A stretch of 5,928 nt of DNA from an uncultured Bacilli bacterium (GTDB taxonomy: Bacteria > Bacillota_I > Bacilli_A > RF39 > UBA660): contig CALVUV010000081.1 of the NCBI GenBank assembly GCA_944363685.1, positions 1-5,928 of the forward strand, in the 5' to 3' direction. Positions within the stretch are counted from its first letter, which is position 1; each line of letters begins with the position of its first letter. The position numbers and the translations under genes were made by a program. Below are positions 5,906-5,928 of the stretch, piece by piece. Under the pieces are notes generated by a model. The model saw only the letters and a program-made list of their open reading frames with translations. It was not told the DNA's origin and searched no databases.

Positions 5906-5928
5906 ATTAAATTGCCCCCCCCCAGGTA
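5906..5928 (-). promoter_or_regulatory. Candidate promoter -10 and G-tract spacer of the surface-protein gene (-35 outside the window)
   Basis: On the minus strand TTTAAT (5911-5906) matches the TATAAT consensus at five of six positions. The next 17 nt upstream (5912-5928), including the nine-G run, would form exactly one standard spacer, placing any -35 hexamer at 5929-5934, just beyond the window. Transcription would start near 5899, with a leader of about 95 nt containing the palindrome and the terminator hairpin. The -35 is not visible, so this rests on spacing and the need for a promoter upstream of the hairpin. Confidence 0.35.
5915..5923. repeat. Homopolymer tract of nine C (G on the coding strand)
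   Basis: This is an uninterrupted run of nine C, bordered by attg on the left and aggta on the right, in DNA that is otherwise strongly A/T-rich. No other C or G run of this length occurs in the window. Such tracts change length by slipped-strand mispairing and are known switches of surface-antigen genes in other bacteria. It lies 110 nt upstream of the surface-protein start codon. Confidence 0.85.

Noticed and set aside
1..5928. tRNA, rRNA, CRISPR array, transposase, prophage or plasmid functions
   Set aside because: No cloverleaf-like or rRNA sequence, no regularly spaced direct repeats and no mobile-element protein was seen on either strand.
1..5928. Mycoplasma/Spiroplasma genetic code (TGA = Trp)
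   Set aside because: The tryptophans I checked in YebC and the surface protein are TGG, and the plus-strand gene ends with TGA directly at its terminator hairpin.

Overview
The window is a low-GC, standard-code stretch that looks like the chromosome of a Firmicutes/Bacilli-type bacterium. The base composition and Asn/Lys/Ile-rich proteins point to an uncultured gut Bacilli or Erysipelotrichales/RF39-like lineage, but the exact taxon is an inference. Tryptophan codons checked in yebC and the surface-protein gene are TGG, and one gene ends in TGA, so this is not the Mycoplasma code. The YebC and RuvA sequences resemble Bacillus-type proteins, and ruvC is absent from the operon, as is usual for Firmicutes.

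Right to left on the minus strand, positions 2103 to 1 form a compact housekeeping operon: yebC (pmpR/yrbC family), ruvA, then ruvB, which runs off the window start. yebC and ruvA are 1 nt apart and ruvA and ruvB 10 nt apart. The ribosome binding sites of ruvA and ruvB overlap or abut the end of the gene before. RuvA and RuvB together move Holliday junctions; YebC is a translation or regulatory factor. A candidate promoter lies before yebC, just after the terminator of the next gene.

Positions 2207-3469 (minus) encode a membrane protein with an Asn/Gln-rich N-terminal tail, a DUF2628-like core with two hydrophobic regions, and a probable extracytoplasmic C-terminal domain. Divergent from it, 3564-3905 (plus) encodes a small DUF192-like protein without a signal peptide. 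It converges on the last gene, and a hairpin between them can act as a shared terminator.

Positions 3924-5804 (minus) encode a 626-residue surface protein: an N-terminal membrane segment ending in a TYAYFS motif like SipW-dependent signals, a TasA/camelysin-like beta domain, and two tandem, diverged copies of a DUF6273-like domain. Its upstream region is the most interesting part of the window. It holds a strong intrinsic-terminator hairpin placed too close to the gene for a promoter to fit between them. Further up are a short palindrome and an uninterrupted run of nine C (nine G on the coding strand) close to the window end. A -10-like hexamer lies so that the G run would fall inside a 17-nt promoter spacer. 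Together these suggest phase-variable and/or attenuated expression of the surface protein, although the -35 side is outside the window.
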